Below, one piece after another: positions 7,784 to 14,785 of a stretch of DNA of 64,000 nucleotides. Position numbers and translations under genes: made by a program. The DNA lies in assembly GCF_023078475.1 (NCBI RefSeq), contig NZ_CP095741.1, positions 4,030,001 to 4,094,000 of the forward strand, written 5' to 3'. Numbering within the stretch: position 1 is the first letter of the stretch; each line of letters begins with the position of its first letter. The notes under the pieces were generated by a model. The model made no database searches. It saw only the letters and a program-made list of their open reading frames with translations, and was not told the origin of the DNA. This stretch comes from Luteibacter aegosomaticola (GTDB lineage: Bacteria > Pseudomonadota > Gammaproteobacteria > Xanthomonadales > Rhodanobacteraceae).

Positions 7784-9243
7784 CCCTTGAATCCTCGGGG
7801 CATGAATTTCTCGATGCTGGACGGTGCCGGATCGAACGGCGGCTCCCAGCTGCTGTATTCGTCCAGGCGCATCTGGTCGAATCGGTTCACCAGCTCGATG
7901 CTCTGGCCCACCTTGATGTTTCTGCCCTTGCCCTTGATCACGTCCACGAGGCCTCGCCTCGCGCTGGTCGGGTCGTAATAGTCGTCGCGGTGCAGGAACA
8001 GGATCACGTCAGCCTTCTGCTCGATCTCTCCCGACTCGCGCAGGTCGGACATCACCGGTCGAGGATCCTTGCGCTTGCTCACCTCGCGGTTCAGCTGCGC
8101 CAGCAGGACGACCGGAATGCGCAGTTCCTTCGCCAGCGTCTTCGCGCCCTGGGCGATACGGCCGTACTCGTGGCGGGCCTCCTTCCTCGGGTCGACCCAC
8201 ATGTCGTGCATGTGATCGATGACGATCATGTCCAGCGGTCGCTGGATGTGGGCGCGGCGCGCGCGGGCCATGAGCTGGTCGATGCTGATGCCAGGCGTCT
8301 CGTCGATCAGCAGCGGCGCATCGATGAGTCTGCTGGTCGCCGCGGTGAGGCGCGGCCAATAGTCTTCGGCGTTCGGATCGTGCGGCGTCGGGCTCTCTAC
8401 CCAGTCGTGCGCGATATGTCCCTCGCACGCGACGGCCCGCGCCATTACCTCGTCGGCGGTCATCTCGACGGTGAAGAACGCGACGTTCTTGCCGTGCAGC
8501 GCGTTGTGGATGGCGATCTGCAGGGCAAACACGGTCTTGCCCATGCTGGGACGGGCGCCGACGACGTACAGCACGCCAGGTCGAAGGCCCTTCGTGTCAC
8601 GGTTTAGGTCGGCCCATGGCCACGGCAGACCGAGAAGGCGCACGGGAGCGCCAGCCGGTGCCGCCTCGGCTTCCAGATAGCGGGCCATCAGGGTGTTCTG
8701 CATGCGCGTCATCGCTGGCCGCGCGGACTCCAGACCGCCGCGCATCCGGCTCGCGTGCATGCCGGACAGTTGGTGCACGGCATCGCCCACGATCGCGTCA
8801 GACGCGGCGCCCGGCCTGTTGGCCTGCTGCTGGATCCGGGCGCCAATGTACGCGGCGCGGCGCAGGCGCGAACGCTCCACCACGATTTCCGCATGGGCCA
8901 CGACGTTCGCGGCGCTGGGCGTGGTGTTCGCCAGGTGCAGCAGGTAGCCGGGACCGCCAGCCTCCTCGCCGATCCCGTGGGCCTCGAACCAGTCGCCCAT
9001 CGTGATGGGGTCGCACGGTGCGTTGCGTTCGGCCAGGCCACACACGGCCCGGTAGATCAGCTGGTGATCGGTGCGCAGGAAGTCCTCAGCCGTCAGCCAG
9101 TCGCTCACCTTCACTAGGCTCTCGGGCACCAGCATCAGGCTGCCCAGCACGGCCTGCTCGGCCTCGATCGACGCGATGGGCATGCGCTCGTCGAAACGGG
9201 CGAAATCGTCCATGCCGGGGAAATCGTTGGGCTGAGCGCTCAT
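7780..9243 (-). CDS. Replicative DNA helicase, DnaB family
   Basis: Hexameric helicase that unwinds the phage replication fork. The 487-residue protein has the DnaB N-terminal domain (SIEAEQAVLGSLML at residue 25) and the RecA-like core with Walker A GARPSMGKT, Walker B (DMIVIDHMHDM), VVLLAQLNREVSKR and DLRESGEIEQKADVILFLHR. Encoding its own DnaB, rather than a P-type helicase loader, groups this phage with P22-like replication modules. It overlaps the initiator gene by four bases. Confidence 0.95.
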   Translation of the reverse strand: MSAQPNDFPGMDDFARFDERMPIASIEAEQAVLGSLMLVPESLVKVSDWLTAEDFLRTDHQLIYRAVCGLAERNAPCDPITMGDWFEAHGIGEEAGGPGYLLHLANTTPSAANVVAHAEIVVERSRLRRAAYIGARIQQQANRPGAASDAIVGDAVHQLSGMHASRMRGGLESARPAMTRMQNTLMARYLEAEAAPAGAPVRLLGLPWPWADLNRDTKGLRPGVLYVVGARPSMGKTVFALQIAIHNALHGKNVAFFTVEMTADEVMARAVACEGHIAHDWVESPTPHDPNAEDYWPRLTAATSRLIDAPLLIDETPGISIDQLMARARRAHIQRPLDMIVIDHMHDMWVDPRKEARHEYGRIAQGAKTLAKELRIPVVLLAQLNREVSKRKDPRPVMSDLRESGEIEQKADVILFLHRDDYYDPTSARRGLVDVIKGKGRNIKVGQSIELVNRFDQMRLDEYSSWEPPFDPAPSSIEKFMPRGFKG

Positions 9244-10217
9244 GCGGCCATAGCCCTCTTCTCCTGCTCACCCACGGTCGTCAGGCGGCACTCGCCATCG
9301 GGGTCGAACCACCAGAGCTTGAGGTAATTGCCCTCGACGTAGTTGCGGTAGGTCTGCCGCCAGTCCTTCTGCCGCTTGCCGCTGGCCCGGGCCTTGCGCA
9401 GGAAGACGCGCCAGCTGAGCTCGAGGAACTCGGGCGGGATGCCAGCGCTCTCGGCGTAGGCGAACACGGTGTCGGTCGGCGGGATTGCGTCAGCGCCGTC
9501 CAGGGTCGCCAGCCACGTGTCGATCGTGACTGATCCCTTGGACTTCTTCCCACCCGAAGGCGGGTCCGACTTGTTCGGACCCGGTTTCTCTTGATCTTCT
9601 TCTTTCCCTGTCCCTGTCCCTGTCCCTGTCTTAGCCGTGACAGGTGCGTGACCTGTCACGGTGACAGGTGCGTGACAGGTCACATGCGCATCAATGTGAC
9701 TAGTCAGACCGTGCTCGGAGATCATGGCGCGGAGCACTGACGTTTTCACGTTCCACTCCGGGACCACGTTAATGGACCTCAGGGCTTCGAACGCCTGCTT
9801 TCGCCACTCGCGCTCACGATCCTTGCGGGCCTTCTCGTTTTCCTTGCCCTCTCGGTATTCCTGGCGCTCTGACCAAGCCTCAATAGCTTTCTCAGCGACG
9901 ACGGGGTGATACCAACGCCCGTCAGCACACATGACAAAACCCCGCATTGCGCCGTCGCGCACCTTGCGCCAGCCCTTCACATCGCGCGCATAACCGGCGT
10001 ACGCCGCGAGTGATTTCTCGTCGTCAGGTAGGCTGGCTGCCGGAACCTGGTTCCAGGACGCGCACCAGAGCAGCACAGCCGCACGGAACTCGTCCCCGCT
10101 GGCACTGATTGACAGTTGGCTGTCACGAAGACGGTTAACGTCCAGAGGCATGAACGGCAAGCCTCGGAGATCTACGTCAGCAGGGACGAGAGGATCCATT
10201 GTGACGGTCTCACTCAT
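9240..10217 (-). CDS. Phage replication initiator, DUF1376 type
   Basis: 325 residues. The N-terminal part (PFMPLDVNRLRDSQL, then LLWCASWNQVPAASLPDDEKSLAAYAGY, then RGFVMCADGRWYHPVVAEKA) is a DUF1376 domain, seen in phage and plasmid replication proteins next to DnaB. The middle is low-complexity and coded by tandem DNA repeats; the C-terminal domain (WRVFLRKARASGKRQKDWRQTYRNYVEGNY) resembles the end of O/DnaT-like initiators. The gene likely holds the origin it acts on, as lambda O does. Confidence 0.8.
   Translation of the reverse strand: MSETVTMDPLVPADVDLRGLPFMPLDVNRLRDSQLSISASGDEFRAAVLLWCASWNQVPAASLPDDEKSLAAYAGYARDVKGWRKVRDGAMRGFVMCADGRWYHPVVAEKAIEAWSERQEYREGKENEKARKDREREWRKQAFEALRSINVVPEWNVKTSVLRAMISEHGLTSHIDAHVTCHAPVTVTGHAPVTAKTGTGTGTGKEEDQEKPGPNKSDPPSGGKKSKGSVTIDTWLATLDGADAIPPTDTVFAYAESAGIPPEFLELSWRVFLRKARASGKRQKDWRQTYRNYVEGNYLKLWWFDPDGECRLTTVGEQEKRAMAA
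9605..9684. repeat. Iteron-like repeats in initiator gene; candidate phage origin
   Basis: Four CCCTGT units in tandem (about 9606-9630) are followed by two tandem 24-bp repeats, 9637-9660 and 9661-9684, each starting GTGACAGGTGCGTGAC. The first is also a dyad: GTGACAGGT and ACCTGTCAC around 5 bases. A polypyrimidine tract flanks them. Position inside the initiator gene recalls lambda ori in gene O. Confidence 0.6.
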
Positions 10218-10450
10218 CAGTGCACCAGCTTCACGGGGTCGCTAGATGTCTTGGCGAGAAGTTCAGTGGCCTTGGCCATCACCGCAACGTCGGCGATGCC
10301 GGCAGCTGCACAGAGGACCACCATCGACGCAGCGGAGATATTCACGATCGACTCGGCCGCAGCGGTATCGCCTTTTTCGCGAGCACGAAGAAAAAGGCGG
10401 TGGTGGCATGCGGCAACCATTGCGAGGTCGTCCAGATCTTTCTCGTACAT
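10217..10450 (-). CDS. Small phage protein, unknown
   Basis: 77 residues, start MYEKDL at 10450. An acidic start is followed by a hydrophobic Ala/Val-rich stretch (residues about 35-60) that may be a membrane segment or packed helix. Sits between CII-proximal genes and the initiator; its stop overlaps the initiator start by one base. No family recognised. Confidence 0.5.
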   Translation of the reverse strand: MYEKDLDDLAMVAACHHRLFLRAREKGDTAAAESIVNISAASMVVLCAAAGIADVAVMAKATELLAKTSSDPVKLVH

Positions 10451-10452
10451 AT

Positions 10453-10686
10453 TCACTCCGGCTTCCGGGAAAGCGCAGGCACGCAACCGGCCGGATCCGG
10501 CTGTCCCGGGGGAGCTACTCCCCGGTAAGCGTGCTGCGGGTCGAACAAGGGCATCTGCGGCGCGGGCCGCAGCGATGAGAGGTGCATTTCGGCAGCGACG
10601 AGCTGCTCAGGCGTCGCCCCATGCGCCAGCACGCCAGGCAGTAAAGCCTTTGCGCGAAGGTAGCCTGGAGACGACAGGCGGTTCAT
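10453..10686 (-). CDS. Small phage protein, unknown
   Basis: 77 residues, proline-rich C-terminal half, helix with TPEQLVAAEMHLSSL in the middle. It overlaps the CII gene stop by one base and ends two bases before the next start. No family recognised. Confidence 0.5.
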   Translation of the reverse strand: MNRLSSPGYLRAKALLPGVLAHGATPEQLVAAEMHLSSLRPAPQMPLFDPQHAYRGVAPPGQPDPAGCVPALSRKPE

Positions 10687-11147
10687 CAGGCGGTCTGCTC
10701 AGCCTTGGCGGCGCGCAGGCGGTTAATCAGCCCGATGAGTGCCGACTGATGGGCATGGCCCGCTGCAGCGATCGCGTTCATCTCGTTTGCCGTGATGACG
10801 TTGTCGGCGAGGGCGTCGTGGATCGTCATCGAGAGCTTGCCCTCGGTCATACCGAGGCCGAGCACGTGGCTGACGATCGACTTGCCGTCGGTCTGCTCCT
10901 CGACCTTCGTGAGGGCGAACCCGTGTTCCTGTGCCAGCGCCTGGAGGATGCGCATATCGCCCGTGGCGCTCATGATCGCGTCCGCCTCCACCAGGGTCAG
11001 GTGGTTCGTCGCGTTGTTGGCGTTGACCTTGTTGCGCAGGATGCCGGCCGACACGCCAATGCGCGGCGCAAGCGATTCGGCACCGCCTGGGTAGGCGTGG
11101 ACGGTCTGGGCGGCGGCGTCGAGAACATGCATGGTCGTCTCACTCAC
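10686..11147 (-). CDS. Phage regulatory protein CII (CP76 family)
   Basis: 153 residues of the Phage_CP76 family: VLDAAAQTVHAYPGGAESLAPRIGVSAGILRNKVN is the helix-turn-helix region, followed by LTLVEADAIMSATGDMRILQALAQEHGF. Members are thought to control the lysis/lysogeny decision, as lambda and P22 CII do, by activating repressor and integrase promoters. It is the first substantial gene leftward of the Cro region. The C-terminal helical part probably mediates oligomerisation. Confidence 0.88.
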   Translation of the reverse strand: MSETTMHVLDAAAQTVHAYPGGAESLAPRIGVSAGILRNKVNANNATNHLTLVEADAIMSATGDMRILQALAQEHGFALTKVEEQTDGKSIVSHVLGLGMTEGKLSMTIHDALADNVITANEMNAIAAAGHAHQSALIGLINRLRAAKAEQTA

Positions 11148-11220
11148 ATGAAGATTTGGCTTCAGATCGGGCGTACATTTCTCACCACGGCAGCAGTGAG
11201 CCGGTCTGCAGGGGATGTGG

Positions 11221-11301
11221 TTAGCGGCGATGCGCGCGGCGGCGCAGGGGCCAGAAAGCGGTAACGGTGAAGATCAACAGAGCAAGGAGATCACGAGTCA
11301 T
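11221..11301 (-). CDS. 26-residue hydrophobic peptide
   Basis: A short open frame with ATG at 11301 and TAA at 11221. GGGGAG lies at good distance before the start. Residues 4-18 are hydrophobic (LLALLIFTVTAFWPL) and the C-terminus is a run of Arg and His, typical of a small inner-membrane peptide. Its place between CII and the switch region would suit a superinfection-exclusion or lysis-timing peptide; this is conjecture. Confidence 0.4.
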   Translation of the reverse strand: MTRDLLALLIFTVTAFWPLRRRAHRR

Positions 11302-11382
11302 GGGCGGCTCCCCGGAGGGGTGAATCGCTCCGAGCGGTAAGATGGGTGAGCGACCACACCACTCACCAACTCGGAGCGATTC

Positions 11383-11622
11383 ATGAGCGAGGAAACAACG
11401 GGATTCGATGGATTCAACATGGGCGAATTGCTTGCCCAGCGGGCCGTGCTACTCGCACTCATCGCGACCCATCCCGATAAGGAACTACTGCGTAAAGCCA
11501 TCCACGAAGCTTCGCTAGGACTGTCCGCAACGGCCCTACAGGGGAATCAACCGGATGGCGCTCAACAGCGGTTCGATCGGTCGATTGATCACTTCCTGCG
11601 GACGACCGAGTTGAGCTTCTGA
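11383..11622 (+). CDS. Small phage protein, unknown (plus strand)
   Basis: 79 residues, helical (LLAQRAVLLALIATHPDKELLRKAI), acidic start. CGGAG precedes the ATG by a suitable distance. It reads against the surrounding leftward genes and overlaps the end of the converging membrane-protein gene by 164 bases, so one of the two frames is probably shorter in life. Composition looks like a true protein rather than an antisense shadow. Confidence 0.5.
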   Translation: MSEETTGFDGFNMGELLAQRAVLLALIATHPDKELLRKAIHEASLGLSATALQGNQPDGAQQRFDRSIDHFLRTTELSF

Positions 11623-11911
11623 AAGAAGCGATGAAGTCGGCCCCGTCCTGTTCTACACCAGCGCGGAACGCAGAACGTGTGGAAGCGTAAGGCTCTGAAC
11701 CGGCGGCGGCCGCTTGAGCATACGTGCCTCCAAGGGATTCGATGCTGTCACCGAACGCGATGCGAACCTCGGTAGCGCGTGCCATTCGCTCGTGCTTTTC
11801 AACCAAGTCGCGCAGTCGGTAAATCTGGAAGGAGGCGGCGAGCATCCAACCCAGCGATGAGATGGACAACACGAGCGCCAGGATGGCGAGGGGGAATGCG
11901 GCTTCACTCAT
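11459..11911 (-). CDS. Phage membrane protein, unknown
   Basis: 150 residues from MSEAAFPLAIL (start 11911, overlapping the end of the Cro-like gene). Residues 5-30 form one membrane span followed by a charged helix (YRLRDLVEKHERMARATEVR). The last ~60 residues are Ser/Arg-rich and lie opposite the convergent gene, so the true end may be nearer 11640. No family recognised. Confidence 0.45.
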   Translation of the reverse strand: MSEAAFPLAILALVLSISSLGWMLAASFQIYRLRDLVEKHERMARATEVRIAFGDSIESLGGTYAQAAAAGSEPYASTRSAFRAGVEQDGADFIASFRSSTRSSAGSDQSTDRTAVERHPVDSPVGPLRTVLAKLRGWLYAVVPYRDGSR

Positions 11912-12158
11912 TGGCAGCGGCCTCATGGGCAGTATTCGGCGCGCCGAAGACATCGGGGCGGAGCGCTTCGCGAGGGACGGCGCCGTGGGTGCTATCGCTG
12001 ATCCGGCGAGCAAGCAGCGAGCTGGGCTGCTTGTGTCCCTTGGCCACCATGTAGAGCGTCTCGGCGCTGCACTTGGCCTCATCCGCGATTCGGGCGAGCA
12101 CCGGGCAGCCTCGGAGTCCTGTCCCGCCGGAGTTTTCGCAGTACGTGGTCAGCTTCAT
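11904..12158 (-). CDS. Cro-like repressor (YdaS/Cro family)
   Basis: About 84 residues from MKLTTYCENSGG. LARIADEAKCSAETLYMVAKGHKQPSSLLARRI is a helix-turn-helix, and REALRPDVFG near the end is a common tail of Cro-type phage repressors. Being divergent from the CI-like gene, it should act as the lytic switch partner. An upstream ATG at 12170 lies inside the promoter -10 box, so the ATG at 12158 is preferred; transcription predicted from the promoter would then start only a few bases before it. Confidence 0.75.
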   Translation of the reverse strand: MKLTTYCENSGGTGLRGCPVLARIADEAKCSAETLYMVAKGHKQPSSLLARRISDSTHGAVPREALRPDVFGAPNTAHEAAANE

Positions 12159-12166
12159 GGTCACCG

Positions 12167-12195
12167 ACATTACCGTTTCGATAATGCCTAGTCAA
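12167..12195 (-). promoter_or_regulatory. Leftward early promoter (cro)
   Basis: On the minus strand TTGACT (12190-12195) and TAATGT (12167-12172) are separated by 17 bp. Both operator palindromes overlap it. Confidence 0.7.
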
Positions 12196-12225
12196 TACCG
12201 TTTCGGTCATTTACCACTTAGGTAA
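12169..12225. promoter_or_regulatory. Repressor operators at the switch
   Basis: ATTACCGTTTCGATAAT (12169-12185) and AATACCGTTTCGGTCAT (12194-12210) are 17-bp pseudo-palindromes with centres 25 bp apart. A third weaker dyad TTACC-N5-GGTAA lies at 12211-12225, nearest the CI-like gene. Consensus: ATTACCG-N3-CGGTAAT. Confidence 0.8.
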
Positions 12226-12245
12226 CGAATGGGAGCATCCCCGCC

Positions 12246-12788
12246 ATGGACGTAGCTGAAATCCGACGCCGCAACATAAGCCTACTTATCGAGCAATCCG
12301 GTGGGCCGACGGAGTTTGGGCGCCGCATCGAGCGCGACCAAGCGCAGGTCAGCCAGTGGACCTCGGCGACGAAGCCAAAGCCGGTCGGTGGCCGCCTGGC
12401 CCGCCACATAGAAGAAAAGCTGGGTCATCCGAATGGGTGGATGGACGCTCCCCAGTGGGAGGCGCAACCCGCGTCACAAAGCCACTCGCAGCCCGTGCGA
12501 CTGGACCCTGAAATAGTCCGTGACGTGGCACGCGCATTGCAGGAGGTCTATAGAGACGAGCTTGGGCGCGTCTACGACATAGTCGAGGAACCGGAGCTCT
12601 TCGCAGAGATGTATGAGCGCACGGTAGCCCTTGGTCAGGTAGAGACCAGGAGCAACCTCATCTGGCTTGGCACACGGATTCGTAAGGTGGCGTCACTGGG
12701 GGCGCCTAGGGATGAGCGAAGTAAGGGTACACATGATCAAGGGGCTGGTCCGGGATCGTCTCGGCCTCGCCACGCAAAAAAGGGCTGA
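12246..12788 (+). CDS. CI-like phage repressor without peptidase domain
   Basis: 180 residues. The N-terminus (IRRRNISLLIEQSGGPTEFGRRIERDQAQVSQW) is an XRE-type helix-turn-helix. The rest is helical (RLDPEIVRDVARALQEVY...) and there is no S24/LexA self-cleavage domain with its Ser and Lys. It therefore cannot be inactivated by RecA-stimulated self-cleavage in the lambda way. It is divergent from the Cro-like gene and GGGAG precedes the start. The final 30 residues are low-complexity and overlap another frame. Confidence 0.8.
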   Translation: MDVAEIRRRNISLLIEQSGGPTEFGRRIERDQAQVSQWTSATKPKPVGGRLARHIEEKLGHPNGWMDAPQWEAQPASQSHSQPVRLDPEIVRDVARALQEVYRDELGRVYDIVEEPELFAEMYERTVALGQVETRSNLIWLGTRIRKVASLGAPRDERSKGTHDQGAGPGSSRPRHAKKG

Positions 12789-12939
12789 ACCCGACGCAGC
12801 GACGGGCGGTAACTGTGTCAAGTTCCCGGCACCGCTTGTTGAATGCCAGATTCGGGCACCAGCGATGCGTCCTCTCCTCCGGCGGCAGATGATCGAAAAG
12901 CTACGGCGCAATGCCGCGGAGCTACAAAGCACTGGGTAG
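12712..12939 (+). CDS. Possible small gene after repressor
   Basis: A 75-residue frame starting ATG at 12712, overlapping the repressor end by 77 bases and ending before the terminator. It is basic, with two Cys and a helical C-terminus (RPLLRRQMIEKLRRNAAELQ). No family recognised; ribosome site is poor. It could be an antirepressor-like cotranscribed gene or a non-coding remnant. Confidence 0.35.
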   Translation: MSEVRVHMIKGLVRDRLGLATQKRAEPDAATGGNCVKFPAPLVECQIRAPAMRPLLRRQMIEKLRRNAAELQSTG

Positions 12940-12965
12940 TAGTCCCACTTCAGCAAGACCCGCAT

Positions 12966-12990
12966 AAGCCCGCCTCGAGCGGGCTTTTTT
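12966..12990 (+). terminator. Intrinsic terminator after repressor gene
   Basis: AAGCCCGC and GCGGGCTT form an 8-bp stem around CTCGA, followed by a run of T. It insulates the repressor transcript from the promoter at 13044. Confidence 0.85.
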
Positions 12991-13028
12991 ACGCCCATTT
13001 GTGAAGGTCTGGTCTCACCTATAAAAAG

Positions 13029-13070
13029 ATTACCGAAACGGTATTGCATACCCATAACCTTTTCGGTAAT
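13029..13070. promoter_or_regulatory. Second pair of repressor operators
   Basis: ATTACCGAAACGGTATT (13029-13045) and ATAACCTTTTCGGTAAT (13054-13070) match the switch operators, again with centres 25 bp apart. They flank and overlap the promoter of the block that carries the DGR. Confidence 0.82.
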
Positions 13071-13072
13071 GT
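13044..13072 (+). promoter_or_regulatory. Rightward early promoter of the DGR block
   Basis: TTGCAT (13044-13049) and TAATGT (13067-13072) with 17-bp spacing; the -10 box is identical to that of the cro promoter and overlaps the second operator. Confidence 0.7.
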
Positions 13073-13110
13073 TCTTCCCATCGCCCCACCCCGGGGCAGG
13101 GAGGACCTCG

Positions 13111-13326
13111 ATGGCCACCACTACCTGGACGTCGCCGCGTATCCAGCTGACCGACACCGTCTACGTTGACGTCAGCGCCAGCGCCGATGGCGTCACCCTC
13201 GGCGAATCCGCCAACCACACCATCGCGTCGGACATGCACCTGTCCCCGCGTAACGCACGCCTTCTGGCTATCGCCCTGCTCCAGGGCGCCGAAGAGTGCG
13301 AGAAGGCACAGGCGGTGCAGCCGTGA
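13111..13326 (+). CDS. Phage protein, unknown (first gene of rightward block)
   Basis: 71 residues; start ATG 13111 after GGGAGG. Beta-rich N-terminus (YVDVSASADGVTL) and a helical end (PRNARLLAIALLQGAEECEKA). It is about 40 bases downstream of the operator-covered promoter. No family recognised. Confidence 0.6.
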   Translation: MATTTWTSPRIQLTDTVYVDVSASADGVTLGESANHTIASDMHLSPRNARLLAIALLQGAEECEKAQAVQP

Positions 13327-13646
13327 GCCGCGGGAATGCCGATCACATCACCGCGCCTCTCACCGAAGCTATCGAGCTCCTGCGGGTTGGCACGGAAAAC
13401 GGCACCTTCGATGCCGAAGATCTGATCGCAAAACTGCTCGTTGCGAAGTCCCGTAGCGAGCGCGCAGCCACCGCAGTTCACCTCGCTGAGAAGTTCGAGC
13501 ACCTGGTGCGTACCGCGCCGCTCGATGCCTGTACCGGCGTGCTCGGCCGGGATCTCGCGCGCGCCATCGCTTCGGCCAAGGGCATCCCCTCGGTCCTCGT
13601 CCACTACCAGCAGATGGCGCGTGATGCGCAGCCGGTGGCGGCATGA
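13323..13646 (+). CDS. Phage protein, unknown
   Basis: 107 residues, almost fully helical, starting GTG at 13323 that overlaps the previous stop (GTGA). No motif recognised. It ends with an ATGA overlap to the next gene, so the first four genes of the block look translationally coupled. Confidence 0.55.
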   Translation: MSRGNADHITAPLTEAIELLRVGTENGTFDAEDLIAKLLVAKSRSERAATAVHLAEKFEHLVRTAPLDACTGVLGRDLARAIASAKGIPSVLVHYQQMARDAQPVAA

Positions 13647-13924
13647 ACCAGTCCCTGCACCAGCGCCAGGCCCTCACGGCCTACAACATCGTCCAGGCTT
13701 CGAAGCGGCACGATTTGCGCGTGGCCGAGGCTGAGTACCGCCGTCCGGCACGCCCTAACGTCAAGGTTCGCGGCGTCGTTTCGAAGCCGCGCCGCGCTGC
13801 CCGCACGATGGACCGCATCCGCGCTTTCTGCGACTGGTTCGCCGACAACGGTTGGGTGTTGATCGTTGGACTTTGCCTCGCGGTTGCCCTGCTCTTCGGC
13901 CGCGCCAATGGGGTGATCCAGTGA
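13643..13924 (+). CDS. Small membrane protein
   Basis: 93 residues: a basic N-terminal half and one C-terminal membrane span (GWVLIVGLCLAVALLF) near residues 69-85. ATGA overlap upstream and GTGA overlap downstream. No family recognised. Confidence 0.55.
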   Translation: MNQSLHQRQALTAYNIVQASKRHDLRVAEAEYRRPARPNVKVRGVVSKPRRAARTMDRIRAFCDWFADNGWVLIVGLCLAVALLFGRANGVIQ

Positions 13925-14082
13925 GCCGAATCGAGCGGCGCATCGCAGGCGCCATCACCTGGTGGCAGTCCGCGCCCATCGACGAGAAAGCCGCCGTGGC
14001 GCTCTTGGTCCTGCCGCTCGTCCTCGTCCTGATCTTCGCCTCTGTCGCTCCAGCGCATCCCCTCCCTGCCCCCGTGCGCTGA
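13921..14082 (+). CDS. Small membrane protein
   Basis: 53 residues from GTG 13921. An amphipathic basic start (RIERRIAGAITWWQS) is followed by a strong hydrophobic span (VALLVLPLVLVLIFASVA) and a short proline-rich tail. Paired with the previous membrane protein; possibly a two-component membrane system, which is speculative. Confidence 0.5.
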   Translation: MSRIERRIAGAITWWQSAPIDEKAAVALLVLPLVLVLIFASVAPAHPLPAPVR

Positions 14083-14156
14083 GCGGCTTCACCCGAGCCC
14101 GGCGGCCTATCCGGGCACCCATTCAACAACGCCGGCACGGCCGGCAAGGAATCTCC

Positions 14157-14561
14157 ATGGACCGTTTCGACACCAGCACGACCGGCATCACCACCGACGC
14201 CGTCAGCGGCCTCATCTGGACGCGTGGCTACGCTACCGAGGGTGAGGTGAATTACGAGGACGCTGAAGCCGCCGTTGCCAAGCTCAACGAGCAGCAGTTC
14301 GGTGGCTTCTCCGATTGGCGCCTGCCGACGGTCAAGGAGCTCTTCGCCCTAGTCGACCACGAGCGCTTCAAGCCTGCGATCGACACCAACGCGTTTGAGT
14401 CGGGCGAGTACGACTGGGTGTGGTCCAGCACGCCCGTCGCGTCGGCTCCGGCCTTCGCCTGGGTCGTCGGCTTCTACCTCGGCGACGTCGGCTACGGCCA
14501 CCGTGGCTACGGCAACGCGTTCGTGCGCGCGGTGCGGTCGTCGTCGCCGGCCGGTCAGTAA
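14157..14561 (+). CDS. DGR variable protein 1 (DUF1566/Lcl domain)
   Basis: Target protein of the diversity-generating retroelement. All 134 residues form one Lcl (DUF1566) domain with the C-type-lectin/FGE fold used by DGR receptors: GLIWTRG, YEDAEAAVAKLN, GFSDWRLPTVKELFALVD, WVWSST. Residues 95-133 are coded by variable repeat VR1. Substituted positions are Gly, Tyr, Leu, Asp, Val and Phe, spaced as expected for a ligand surface. No signal peptide. AAGGA precedes the start. Unlike most phage DGR targets it is not visibly fused to a tail-fibre domain, and it is coded in the early block near the switch. Confidence 0.9.
   Translation: MDRFDTSTTGITTDAVSGLIWTRGYATEGEVNYEDAEAAVAKLNEQQFGGFSDWRLPTVKELFALVDHERFKPAIDTNAFESGEYDWVWSSTPVASAPAFAWVVGFYLGDVGYGHRGYGNAFVRAVRSSSPAGQ
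14439..14555 (+). repeat. DGR variable repeat 1 (VR1)
   Basis: 117 bp aligned without gaps to the template repeat at 19546-19662. It differs at 17 template adenines and one template T (AAT to GGC). The last ~40 bp (from GCGTTCGTGCG on) are identical. It encodes the C-terminal 39 codons before CAG-TAA. Confidence 0.95.
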
Positions 14562-14579
14562 TCGAACTTCGTACTGACC
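14553..14579 (+). promoter_or_regulatory. Hairpin at 3' end of VR1 (candidate IMH cruciform)
   Basis: GGTCAGTA (14553-14560) and TACTGACC (14572-14579) form a perfect 8-bp dyad around 11 bases, inside which CGA and TCG can also pair. In the Bordetella phage DGR a similar DNA hairpin just after VR aids retrohoming. Confidence 0.7.
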
Positions 14580-14584
14580 CTCTC

Positions 14585-14785
14585 ATGCCGCGCACACCCG
14601 ACATGTTCTCCGGCTGGTTCGACAACCAGTCCACCCAGCAGCGCGAGCACTGGGACAACGGGGTGCGCGGCCGCTTCGCCCACCGGCGCTGCATCGAGAC
14701 AAGCAACCCGTGGCCCGAGCTTCGCCCCGCATGGGGCACCAATCCCGACCTTCCGACTAACGCAGGAGCGCCAGCAACCGCATGA
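14585..14785 (+). CDS. Phage protein, unknown
   Basis: 66 residues, Trp/Pro-rich (MFSGWFDNQSTQQREHW, NPWPELRPAWG). It follows VR1 by 23 bases, so its leader includes the VR1 hairpin, and overlaps the methyltransferase start by ATGA. No family recognised. Confidence 0.5.
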   Translation: MPRTPDMFSGWFDNQSTQQREHWDNGVRGRFAHRRCIETSNPWPELRPAWGTNPDLPTNAGAPATA

